32,381 nt of DNA, from assembly GCA_026386845.1 (NCBI GenBank), contig JAPLMW010000073.1, positions 1 to 32,381 on the forward strand, given 5' to 3'. The notes below the pieces were generated by a model. The model saw nothing but the letters and a program-made list of their open reading frames with translations. It did not search any database and was not told the DNA's origin. How positions within the stretch are numbered: position 1 is the stretch's first letter; every line of letters begins with the position of its first letter. Both the position numbers and the translations under genes were made by a program. This DNA is from Phycisphaerae bacterium. Lineage in GTDB: Bacteria > Planctomycetota > Phycisphaerae > Sedimentisphaerales > UBA12454. Positions 24,527 to 31,968 of this stretch are shown here, piece by piece.

Positions 24527-26027
24527 TCTCAGAGGTTTGCTCTTCTTCCGCAGGTTTCGGATATGCAATTCGGCCGTGATAATGAGCCGCAAGACTTTTC
24601 GAGAGCGAATCTTCTATCCGGCTCAGCTCACGAAGCGTAAGGTCGCAGTCGTCAAACTGACCATCCTGCAGGCGTTTCACAGCCATATTGTGAACTACCG
24701 TTTCTATTTTCGTCGGTGTTATTTCTGTAAGAGCACGCACCGCTCCTTCCACCGTATCGGCAAGCATTACTATCGCGGCCTCTTTCATCTGCGGCCGCGG
24801 GCCGGGGTATCTGAATTCGACTTCCGACGGCGGTGCAACGTTACCGTTGGTTTTCTTTCTTGCTTCCTCGTAAAAATACTCTATTAGCGTCGTGCCGTGA
24901 TGAGTTTCGATAAACTGCATTATCACGGCAGGCAGTCTGTATTCCTTAGCCATCTCGATGCCGTCCTTGACATGGCCGGCGATTATCAACTGACTCATAG
25001 CCGGCGAAAGCTGTTCGTGACGGCTTGCCGTGCCCATCTGATTTTCGATAAAATAATAGGGTTTCCCGATTTTGCCGATGTCGTGATAATAAGCGCCGAC
25101 TCTGCACAAAAGACCGTTCGCCCCGATAGTTTCTGCCGCCGTCTGGGCTATCGAGCCTATAAGCAAACTATGGCTGAATGTCCCAGGAGCCTCCATCGCA
25201 AGTTTTTTCAGCAGCGGCTGATTGGCATCGCTGTAATCCAGCAGGGTCATACTGGTCGCAACATGAAAAATTTTCTCTATCAAAGGCAAAAAAGCCTGGA
25301 TAATTATTCCCACAAAAATCGTTACAGCCGCTATTCTGCCGGAAAAAACAAACAGTGAACCGGAGAATCCTTTCTCGAAAAGACCCGCAGCAAAACTGAC
25401 TATAAAAACCGCCGCACCGGCAAAAACGCCGACCTCAAGAAGTTTTATGCGGGTTCTTATTTCCTTCAGCAGAAAGCAGCTCGTAAGTATTCCGGCAGCC
25501 ATTGCCAGAAAAAGTGCGAAATCGGTCTGGCGACCGGCGGCAAAACAGACAAGCGAGGCAAAAAAAAGACTCATTCCGATTGCAAACCGCTGGTCATAAA
25601 CAATAGTCAGAACTATCGCACAGATTATCGAACTGGCCACAGCCAGATAAATATGATTTTGGAAAAAGAACCCGGACTTCGTAAGAGCCAGCAGCAAAAT
25701 AAACAAGCTGCATAGTACAACAGCCCTTAAAGGATTTTTGACTATTTTGCGATTATAATGATAAACATATACCGCCATTGCAATGCCGATACCGGCAGTA
25801 ATAAAAACAACCGAAACTGTCTGATACCACAAATAGAAACCGAGTTTGTCCTGACCGACGACAATACTTAAAAGAAAAGAACATACCGCGATAAAACCAA
25901 TAAGTATCAGAATGGACCAGGGAATGCCGCTGTTGATAAATTCGCTTAGCTTGGCGAATCTTTCAGCCGCGAGGTTTTCCTTGAGCTGTTTGCGGCGGGG
26001 ATTTATATTTCTTTTAAATATTCCCAT
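24507..26027 (-). CDS. 7TM-HD family phosphohydrolase (PgpH-like), short form
   Basis: A membrane HD-domain protein of 506 residues. About eight hydrophobic segments span residues 35-250; the cytoplasmic HD domain follows at about 285-455, with the APGTFSHSLLIG lead, H-D pair and ion-binding YYHDIGKIGKPYYFIENQ, GHVKDGIEMA and FIETHHGTTL. In Listeria PgpH this domain hydrolyses c-di-AMP. Full PgpH is about 700 residues with an extracellular 7TMR-HDED domain; that domain is absent here, so any external sensing is lost or done by another protein. It lies between phoH (6 bp) and ybeY (overlap). Confidence 0.9.
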   Translation of the reverse strand: MGIFKRNINPRRKQLKENLAAERFAKLSEFINSGIPWSILILIGFIAVCSFLLSIVVGQDKLGFYLWYQTVSVVFITAGIGIAMAVYVYHYNRKIVKNPLRAVVLCSLFILLLALTKSGFFFQNHIYLAVASSIICAIVLTIVYDQRFAIGMSLFFASLVCFAAGRQTDFALFLAMAAGILTSCFLLKEIRTRIKLLEVGVFAGAAVFIVSFAAGLFEKGFSGSLFVFSGRIAAVTIFVGIIIQAFLPLIEKIFHVATSMTLLDYSDANQPLLKKLAMEAPGTFSHSLLIGSIAQTAAETIGANGLLCRVGAYYHDIGKIGKPYYFIENQMGTASRHEQLSPAMSQLIIAGHVKDGIEMAKEYRLPAVIMQFIETHHGTTLIEYFYEEARKKTNGNVAPPSEVEFRYPGPRPQMKEAAIVMLADTVEGAVRALTEITPTKIETVVHNMAVKRLQDGQFDDCDLTLRELSRIEDSLSKSLAAHYHGRIAYPKPAEEEQTSENGKENV

Positions 26028-26033
26028 AGACTA

Positions 26034-26978
26034 TCAGGCCTGTTTCTTCTTTTTCGCTTCATAAGCCACAACGATATTCTGCACAAGATTATGCCTTACA
26101 ATATCGGTATCATCAAGACCTATTAGAGATATTCCAACAGTTCCGGCAAGAGTCTCCATAGCATCGAGCATACCGCTTTTCTGTCCCCTTTCAAGGTCAA
26201 CCTGGGTAATATCGCCCGTGATAATCATCCGTGAGCCCCTGCCCATTCTCGTTAAAAACATCAGCATCTGAGACGGCAAAGTATTCTGAGCCTCATCGCA
26301 GATAATACACGCTTCGTTTAGGGTCCTGCCCCGCATAAACGCAAGCGGGACTACTTCTATAATATCCATCTCCATCAGCTTGCGCATCTGTGAAAACTCC
26401 ATCATATCTTCAAGACTGTCGAACAGCGGCCTCAAATACGGATTGACCTTCGCCTGCAGGTCACCGGGCAGAAAGCCGAGCTTTTCGCCCGCCTCGACCG
26501 CGGGACGAGCCAGAACAATCTTTCGTATCTGTTTTTTTCTTAACATCGAGACGGCAACAGCAACAGCAAGATACGTTTTGCCCGTGCCGGCAGGCCCCGT
26601 GCAGAAAGTCAAATCATAATTCTGCATCGCTTCTATATAACGTCTCTGGCCGCGAGTAAACGGCTTTATTATTTTTTTCGGAGAATAGACCAAAATACCG
26701 AAACCTGCATCAGGTTCAATACTAACCTCAATTTTACTTATCAGGCCGATTACGTCATTGGCGTTCAGTTTGCCGAATCTTACCAGGTGCTTTTGCATCA
26801 GCTCGATAACTTTCGCGGCCTTGCTGACATCCTCATCGCCTCCCTGAAGGACAATTTCGCTGTCCCTGGCGGTTATTTTAACGCTGCAGCGGGCGCGTAA
26901 TATCCTTAAGTGTTCATCGCCGAGCCCGAAAAGCTCCAGCCGATTACCCGCAGATTCAATTTGTATTGTTTGCTCCAT
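26034..26978 (-). CDS. phoH: PhoH-like ATPase
   Basis: PhoH-type P-loop ATPase of 314 residues, presumed RNA-associated. The N-terminal ~100 residues form a small KH-like domain; then Walker A GPAGTGKT (128-135), ARPAVEAGEKLGFLPGD, Walker B ACIICDEAQNT (D228) and a sensor region MIITGDITQVDL. The genomic partner ybeY, two genes downstream, supports a role in RNA or ribosome metabolism. Gap to cdsA upstream is 7 bp. Confidence 0.93.
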   Translation of the reverse strand: MEQTIQIESAGNRLELFGLGDEHLRILRARCSVKITARDSEIVLQGGDEDVSKAAKVIELMQKHLVRFGKLNANDVIGLISKIEVSIEPDAGFGILVYSPKKIIKPFTRGQRRYIEAMQNYDLTFCTGPAGTGKTYLAVAVAVSMLRKKQIRKIVLARPAVEAGEKLGFLPGDLQAKVNPYLRPLFDSLEDMMEFSQMRKLMEMDIIEVVPLAFMRGRTLNEACIICDEAQNTLPSQMLMFLTRMGRGSRMIITGDITQVDLERGQKSGMLDAMETLAGTVGISLIGLDDTDIVRHNLVQNIVVAYEAKKKKQA

Positions 26979-26985
26979 AAAACCG

Positions 26986-27849
26986 CTATTTAATCAGCAT
27001 AAAAAATAAATACGCGAAAACGCCCGTCGCAAGCGGAGAGTCAATTACATCCAGCACTCCGCCAAAGCCCGGCACTGAATTCGACGAATCTTTCTGCTCT
27101 GCCGCGCGCTTTAACATTGATTCAGCCAAATCGCCAAGCTGACCCAGAAAGGCGAAAATCACGCCAAATAATATCGCTCCCATAAGAGACATTATATCAA
27201 ACACTTTAGCAATTATCGAGGATACAGCCACGGCAAAAACTACCGCGCCGGCCATACCTTCCCACGTCTTTTTAGGGCTTATTACAGGCGAAAATTTATG
27301 TTTTCCAAAAATTCGGCCTATCGTATAAGCCCCTATATCTGCACACTTTACGACAAAAATATACATTAAAAACGCAATCGGACCAAAATCAATTCTCAAG
27401 GCGATAACAAAACTTGTCAGCGCACCAAGATAAACTAATGTAAGCAGATTTGCGCCGCAGTTTGCAAACGCGCCAACGGCCGCATATTTGATACCCTGCC
27501 ATAAAAAAATCGCAAGAACGCTTAAACAAACAACAAAGGCAAAACCCAAAGCGGCGGTTCGATTCTTGTCGGCAAAAAACTGAGACCAATACCAGACCGT
27601 GGAAAGTAAAATACTTCCTGTGATTGTAATGGGCAGAAATATTTTTGCCCCGGCGGAATTCACAAGCTTGGATAATTCAAGATTTGCCGGTATTGCCAAG
27701 ATAACCAAAAAAACCGCAAGAAGTGTTGCCTGCACCGGCGCATCCGGTTTTTGCGAACTCAAACTGCCGTCAAGCCTGCCATCAAACAAAATCAGGGCGA
27801 TGAAAACAATCGTCATCAACGTGCCGAATATTAATCTGTATTTTAGCAT
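26986..27849 (-). CDS. cdsA: Phosphatidate cytidylyltransferase
   Basis: Integral membrane enzyme making CDP-diacylglycerol from phosphatidate and CTP, the branch point for membrane phospholipids. It has 287 residues with about seven or eight hydrophobic helices. The SPKKTWEG motif and the C-terminal signature GDLAESMLKRAAEQKD, then PGFGGVLDVIDS, are clear. The signature usually reads PGHGGxLDRxDS; here the His is Phe and the Arg is Val, so activity should not be assumed without checking relatives. It follows uppS by 21 bp. Confidence 0.9.
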   Translation of the reverse strand: MLKYRLIFGTLMTIVFIALILFDGRLDGSLSSQKPDAPVQATLLAVFLVILAIPANLELSKLVNSAGAKIFLPITITGSILLSTVWYWSQFFADKNRTAALGFAFVVCLSVLAIFLWQGIKYAAVGAFANCGANLLTLVYLGALTSFVIALRIDFGPIAFLMYIFVVKCADIGAYTIGRIFGKHKFSPVISPKKTWEGMAGAVVFAVAVSSIIAKVFDIMSLMGAILFGVIFAFLGQLGDLAESMLKRAAEQKDSSNSVPGFGGVLDVIDSPLATGVFAYLFFMLIK

Positions 27850-27870
27850 CAGAAAGTCCCAATTAAAATT

Positions 27871-28656
27871 TCAGACTACCGACGGTTTAATATCTCCTAT
27901 ACGCCTTTCACGCTTCGAATATTCTATTATAGCCTTGTCGATATCCTGCGGAGTAAAATCAGGCCAGAGAACTTCGGTTATATAAAATTCGGCATAAGAA
28001 AGCTGCCATAAAAGAAAATTGCTGATTCTTTTTTCATTTGAGGTTCTTATCAGCAAATCCGGGTCCGGCAGAGAGGCTGTATAAAGACTATTATTTATAA
28101 TATTTTCATCAATTTGTTCTGCATTTAATTTTCCATCGATACAGTCCAGACAGATTTTTTTTACGCCATCGACAATTTCCTCACGGCTGCCGTAATTTAA
28201 GGCAAGGGCAAGCGTCATCCCAGTATATTTAGACGTTATTTCAACGGTTTTATGAAGTTCCCTGACAAGTTTCGGCGGCAGTTTTGCAGTTCTGCCGAGA
28301 TGAACCAGTCTTACATTATGTTCTTTGAGAGTTTTTCTTATTCCGACAAGATAACGGGTATAAAGCTGCATTAGGAAACTAACTTCTAATTTGGGCCGTT
28401 TCCAGTTCTGCATACTGAAGGAGTAAAGCGTCAGACACTCCAGACCCAAATCGACACAGTAATCTACAATCTTCTCTACTGTCCGTGCGCCCTGCTTGTG
28501 TCCCTGAAAACGCGGAAGACCTCGCTGTGTCGCCCATCTGCCGTTGCCGTCCATTATTATGGCTATATGGCGCGGCATTCTTTCAACGGTAATGCCGAGC
28601 CTTGCCGCCGCCGATATGCGATTTTCCTGCATCGATGGTTTTGTTTTCGGTCCCAA
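27871..28656 (-). CDS. uppS: Isoprenyl transferase (undecaprenyl diphosphate synthase family)
   Basis: Cis-prenyltransferase that builds the C55 lipid carrier for cell-wall and surface polysaccharides. MPRHIAIIMDGNGRWATQRGLPR holds the catalytic Asp and phosphate-binding GNGRW; TLYSFSMQNWKRP and LLIRTSNEKRISNFLLWQL complete the active site. The usual FSTENW is FSMQNW. The start is likely the TTG at 28656: AGGAAG, 8 bases upstream, overlaps the last codons of purA, and the next in-frame ATG (28632) has no ribosome site. Length 261 residues. Confidence 0.93.
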   Translation of the reverse strand: MGPKTKPSMQENRISAAARLGITVERMPRHIAIIMDGNGRWATQRGLPRFQGHKQGARTVEKIVDYCVDLGLECLTLYSFSMQNWKRPKLEVSFLMQLYTRYLVGIRKTLKEHNVRLVHLGRTAKLPPKLVRELHKTVEITSKYTGMTLALALNYGSREEIVDGVKKICLDCIDGKLNAEQIDENIINNSLYTASLPDPDLLIRTSNEKRISNFLLWQLSYAEFYITEVLWPDFTPQDIDKAIIEYSKRERRIGDIKPSVV

Positions 28657-28661
28657 AAATC

Positions 28662-29939
28662 CTACTTCCTGAAGATTGTCTGGCTTCTGCCGGGGCCGAC
28701 GCCGATAATCGTTACTGGCAAATCTATAATTTCCTCAACCGTTCTGATATATTTTTGCCCCTGCTTCGGTAATTTGTTAAAATCGGCAGCCTGTGTAATT
28801 TCCTCACTGAATCCTTTGAGAGTCTCGAATCGGCATTTTACTTTTGCCAGCCTGTCGATATTCGACGGAAACATTTTAACTTCTTTGCCGTCGATAGTAT
28901 AACCTGTGCAAATTTTAATCTCATCGAGACCCGCAAGCGTATCGAGATGCATCATAGCTATTTCATTTATTCCGCCGATTTTCGCGGCGTATTTCACCAC
29001 CATAGTATCGAACCAGCCGCACCGTCTCGGTCTGCCGGTTGTCGTGCCGTACTCGTGTCCCTTGTCGCGGATATATTGGCCGATTTCATCGTTGAGTTCC
29101 GAAGGAAACGGCCCTGCTCCTACACGGGTCGTATAGGCCTTGACAACGCCGATAAACTTATCAATCATCTGCACAGGCACGCCGCAGCCGGGGCCGACGC
29201 CAAGAGAGCTGGCGTTCGAGCTTGTAACATACGGAAATGTCCCGTGGTCAAGATCGAGAAGAGCGCCCTGTGCGCCTTCGAAAAGAATATTTTTGCCTGA
29301 TTCAATTTCCTGATGGAGGTATTCCGTGGTGTTGCGGATATATTTCGAAAGCCGCTTGGAATATATTTTGCATTTTTCAAAAATCTCTGCCGCCTTGATT
29401 AGCTCGGCATTATATAAAGCCGCGAAAATTTTGTTTTTGTAATTAACTATCTTCTCAAGTTTATCTTTAAAATTTTCAAGGTCAAGCAAATCAGTCATCC
29501 TGACAGCATAGCTTCTGCCGACCTTGTCGGAATAGCACGGTCCGATACCACGGACCGTAGTGCCGATTTTGTTATCGCCTAACGACGCCTCTCTTAATTT
29601 GTCTTCCGCCTTGTGGTAGTCGAGCACAATATGAGCGCTTTCACTGATAAATAATCTGCCGTCAAGCGTTATTCCTCTTTGAGCCAGACCGTCAATTTCC
29701 TCCAGCAGAACTTCAGGGTCAACTACAACGCCGTTGGCGATAACGCAGATAGTTTTATCTCGTATCGCTCCGCTTGGCAGAAGATGCAGCGCGAATTTCT
29801 TATCGCCGATAACGACCGTATGGCCGGCGTTTGCTCCGCCGCCATAGCGAACGACTATGTCGTTTTTCTCGGCAAGAATATCCACGACCTTGCCTTTGCC
29901 TTCATCGCCCCATTGCAGACCAACAACGCAGGTATTCAT
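28662..29939 (-). CDS. purA: Adenylosuccinate synthetase
   Basis: Commits IMP to AMP synthesis using GTP and aspartate. The 425 residues are full length: VVGLQWGDEGKGKVVD (GDEGKGK loop), GGANAGHTVV, GTTVRGIGPCYSDK, FEGAQGALLDLDHGTFPYVTSSN and TTGRPRRCGWFD. GAGGA lies 9 bases before the ATG. It heads the purA-uppS-cdsA-phoH-HD-ybeY-recO block and ends 5 bases before the uppS start. Its leader contains a copy of a CACGAAT-type short repeat. Confidence 0.96.
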   Translation of the reverse strand: MNTCVVGLQWGDEGKGKVVDILAEKNDIVVRYGGGANAGHTVVIGDKKFALHLLPSGAIRDKTICVIANGVVVDPEVLLEEIDGLAQRGITLDGRLFISESAHIVLDYHKAEDKLREASLGDNKIGTTVRGIGPCYSDKVGRSYAVRMTDLLDLENFKDKLEKIVNYKNKIFAALYNAELIKAAEIFEKCKIYSKRLSKYIRNTTEYLHQEIESGKNILFEGAQGALLDLDHGTFPYVTSSNASSLGVGPGCGVPVQMIDKFIGVVKAYTTRVGAGPFPSELNDEIGQYIRDKGHEYGTTTGRPRRCGWFDTMVVKYAAKIGGINEIAMMHLDTLAGLDEIKICTGYTIDGKEVKMFPSNIDRLAKVKCRFETLKGFSEEITQAADFNKLPKQGQKYIRTVEEIIDLPVTIIGVGPGRSQTIFRK

Positions 29940-29958
29940 AACGATAATTCCTCAAAAA

Positions 29959-29977
29959 ACCACGAATGGACACGAAT
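29959..29977. repeat. CACGAAT-type interspersed short repeat in the purA leader
   Basis: ACCACGAATGGACACGAAT holds two CACGAAT heptamers 10 bp apart. From memory this string (ATTCGTGTCCATTCGTGGT on the other strand) is scattered through many environmental bacterial genomes. It lies about 20 bases before the purA start, in the 46-bp gap to the upstream gene. Confidence 0.5.
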
Positions 29978-29985
29978 CGTTTCGG

Positions 29986-30447
29986 TTAGCCGGCGATTTT
30001 CGACACAAGCAGTTCAAGGACGGCATTAAGATTATCATAAGTGCGGTCGCTGATTTTACGCTGTGATTTTTGCCCGTCAGGCAATTTATACTCTACTATA
30101 AAAAAGCCTTTTGTGTCAAAATCGGTTTTATTTATACTGTCGATTGAACTATATGGAATTTTGTCTTTTTCACTGAAGATAATCGCCTCATCATCGGCGA
30201 CAAGCTTTTTATCCTTTGCCTTCCAGAACCAGACAGCAAAAATTACCGCCCCGGCCAAAAAAAACGGCGGTGATTTCTGATTGAAAGCGAGCGTCGAGTC
30301 GGGTATCCCGAGATTTGTGTGCTTTTTGATAAACGTCTTGTTAAAAAAACCATCGTAAGCGAAAAATGCCGCTGCTATCAGCAGCATCACAATATATATC
30401 TTGAAATTCGTTTTTTTGTACTGACAATATGGTGCAATAACCGCCAT
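29986..30447 (-). CDS. Two-helix membrane protein with PH-like tail, unknown function
   Basis: The 153 residues start at an ATG with a strong GGAGG 5 bases upstream; a TTG at 30459 in the same frame is rejected. Two hydrophobic helices (FKIYIVMLLIAAAFFAYDGFF and PFFLAGAVIFAVWFW) form a hairpin. A cytoplasmic beta-rich tail follows, with AIIFSEKDKIPYSSIDSINKTDFDTKGFFIVEY, which looks like a bacterial PH domain. No function can be assigned. It is 46 bp ahead of purA on the same strand and may be its leader gene. Confidence 0.75.
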   Translation of the reverse strand: MAVIAPYCQYKKTNFKIYIVMLLIAAAFFAYDGFFNKTFIKKHTNLGIPDSTLAFNQKSPPFFLAGAVIFAVWFWKAKDKKLVADDEAIIFSEKDKIPYSSIDSINKTDFDTKGFFIVEYKLPDGQKSQRKISDRTYDNLNAVLELLVSKIAG

Positions 30448-30503
30448 TTTAACCTCCAATTTAATTGCGTTTTCGTTTATTAGTCACACTGTATCTTCTT
30501 TTT

Positions 30504-30540
30504 AGGAAGTAAGGAATTAAGGACGTAAAGAAATAAGGAA
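30504..30540. repeat. Left inverted terminal array of the four-helix-bundle element
   Basis: A purine-rich degenerate 8-bp array (units such as AAGTAAGG, AATTAAGG, ACGTAAAG, AAATAAGG). It matches the reverse complement of 31017-31053 at 30 of 37 positions without gaps. Confidence 0.7.
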
Positions 30541-30580
30541 AAACAAAGAAGCATTAGTAAATTTATCAACCTTTATCATA

Positions 30581-31000
30581 TTATTCTTTCTCAAAAGTTT
30601 CCCAGTTATCCATTAAAGAATTGAGCATTGCTCCGACTCTATTGTATTCATTGTAAAGTCTTGTGTAAATGTCCGGTGAAATATATTTACATTCTTTTGA
30701 AAAATCGAGCCAAACTTTTGTTTCTTCGCAAGAACCATTGGAATCATTAAGATGCCTGATAAAAACATTTTCATATCTTCTCTTTGCCCAGCCTTCCGCT
30801 ATATTGGCCGGCACTGACCTTGAAGATTTTCTAATTTGACTTACAAGAGAATAAATTTCTTCCTTTGGAAATTTCTTTGTTATCTCGAATATTTCCATAG
30901 CTAATTTATATGATAATTGATAAACGCTTAAGTCCCTGTAGGTCTTGATTACTGAATTAATTTTATTATTATCTTTTTTTTGAATTTGGCAATCTGCCAT
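30581..31000 (-). CDS. Four-helix-bundle protein (23S rRNA IVP-like)
   Basis: A complete member with 139 residues. An extended polar N-terminus (1-17) is followed by YRDLSVYQLSYKLAMEIFEIT, SLVSQIRKSSRSVPANIAEGWAKR (family signature), FIRHLNDSNGSCEETKVWLDFS and a C-terminal ARLYNEYNRVGAMLNSL-like helix, the four helices of the fold. Biochemical role is unknown; the fold is pentameric and basic in solved relatives, as I recall. The ribosome site AAGGA lies in the repetitive flank 9 bases upstream. The gene is 44 bp behind the unknown 250-residue gene and co-directional, the same geometry as the copy behind metY. Confidence 0.88.
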   Translation of the reverse strand: MADCQIQKKDNNKINSVIKTYRDLSVYQLSYKLAMEIFEITKKFPKEEIYSLVSQIRKSSRSVPANIAEGWAKRRYENVFIRHLNDSNGSCEETKVWLDFSKECKYISPDIYTRLYNEYNRVGAMLNSLMDNWETFEKE

Positions 31001-31016
31001 TTTTTAGTATCCTTAC

Positions 31017-31053
31017 TTCTTTATTTCCTTGCTTCCTTATTTCCTTATCTCCT
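31017..31053. repeat. Right inverted terminal array of the four-helix-bundle element
   Basis: On the minus strand this reads as degenerate 8-bp units AGATAAGG, AAATAAGG, AAGCAAGG, AAATAAAG. It overlaps the last two codons and TAA of the upstream gene. Confidence 0.7.
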
Positions 31054-31797
31054 GTGCGCTATGGCATTGGTCAGGGGCATCACGAAATTCGGCACAACTT
31101 TTTCATCCATAAAATCAACAGACATCCGGCAGAGCCTGTCAAAAACGGTTTTAAGGTCAAAATCTCTGCCGGGACAAGGGTACTGCCTTATTGTCATATA
31201 CAGGCTTATGGGTTTATTCTCATCGAATTTTTTGTTGCGGATTTCAGATTCCTCTGTTCGACTATCCACCGTCAGTCTGGCACGAGTCGTACAATCATCG
31301 TCAAGTGCGACTACCACTGCGGGAGAAAGACTCAATGGTCCGGCTCCGGGGCAATTAAAAATCTGGGAAAAAGCCGAACCGCTGAACAAGGCTTCGGCTA
31401 TTATCTCATTGTGATTGCCCGCGCAATCAAAATCCATCCCGAAGGTCAAATCGACGCTGTCTATATCCAGACTTCGTACTCCCAGCATATACGGCACAAG
31501 TTCAATTACCACCTTTGGCAGCTCGAATGCCTCTTGAAAACTTTCAGGATTAACAAAGCCCGAACCGAGCCGGTCAATATCGACACTGACCCAGCGGTTT
31601 CGCCCGGCCTGCGGGTCATCTTCAAGACAGTAGCCGGCGTCGCCATCCCGTGCCAGGGTCTTCATCGAGGGAAACTGTTTGGTTATTCTTTCAAAGAATG
31701 TAAGCAGGGTCTCCCTTTCGCTCGGCAGGTCGAAACGGGTATTTACATACATATCAACGAAAAAATCATCACAAAACGAACTATAACTAATCGACAT
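31045..31797 (-). CDS. Conserved-looking protein of unknown function, 250 residues
   Basis: I do not recognise the family. The protein is soluble, acidic, and lacks a signal peptide or membrane segment. It contains RWVSVDIDRLGSGFVNPESF, LPYMLGVRSLDIDSVDLTFGMDFDCAGNH-type strands, and YMTIRQYPCPGRDFD, suggesting an alternating alpha/beta fold. A 253-codon frame on the opposite strand is its shadow; the minus frame has a good GAGG 5 bases before the ATG and a more protein-like composition. Its final two Arg codons and stop come from the repeat array of the downstream element. A CCCGTTAGA inverted repeat lies directly upstream. Confidence 0.75.
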   Translation of the reverse strand: MSISYSSFCDDFFVDMYVNTRFDLPSERETLLTFFERITKQFPSMKTLARDGDAGYCLEDDPQAGRNRWVSVDIDRLGSGFVNPESFQEAFELPKVVIELVPYMLGVRSLDIDSVDLTFGMDFDCAGNHNEIIAEALFSGSAFSQIFNCPGAGPLSLSPAVVVALDDDCTTRARLTVDSRTEESEIRNKKFDENKPISLYMTIRQYPCPGRDFDLKTVFDRLCRMSVDFMDEKVVPNFVMPLTNAIAHRR

Positions 31798-31806
31798 AAA
31801 GCCTCA

Positions 31807-31903
31807 TCCCGTTAGAAAAACGACAATAAATAACTACCGGCAAATCCTGTTAGAAAAGACTGCAATACAAGGCTTTCTATCGGCCTGCAATTTTCTAACG
31901 GGA
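31807..31903. repeat. 97-bp element with 13-bp inverted ends (CCCGTTAGA family, copy 2)
   Basis: TCCCGTTAGAAAA (31807-31819) is an exact inverted copy of TTTTCTAACGGGA (31891-31903). A third, imperfect left arm TCCTGTTAGAAAAG lies at 31844-31857, so the right arm could pair with either. It sits 10 bases upstream of the 250-residue gene, as copy 1 does at surE. Confidence 0.75.
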
Positions 31904-31968
31904 CTCGCTCCAATAAAACCAGTTACAGTATTATCTTCTCATAAAAGGCCTTTAAAAACAAGCATAAA

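Larger units (their letters stand above)
30504..31053 (-). mobile_element. Candidate four-helix-bundle mobile element with 37-bp inverted ends
   Basis: The 550-bp unit consists of one four-helix-bundle gene between inverted copies of an 8-bp tandem array. RNA from it could fold into a long stem that presents the gene in the loop, like an rRNA intervening sequence. The right array contains the stop codon of the upstream gene (31045-31047). There is no transposase in it, and no target-site duplication could be identified by eye. Mobility is inference. Confidence 0.45.

Noticed and set aside
31054-31815. 253-codon open frame on the plus strand
   Set aside because: It is antisense to the minus-strand 250-residue gene, which has a good ribosome site. 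Its composition is rich in residues typical of shadow frames, and it would read through both repeat regions.
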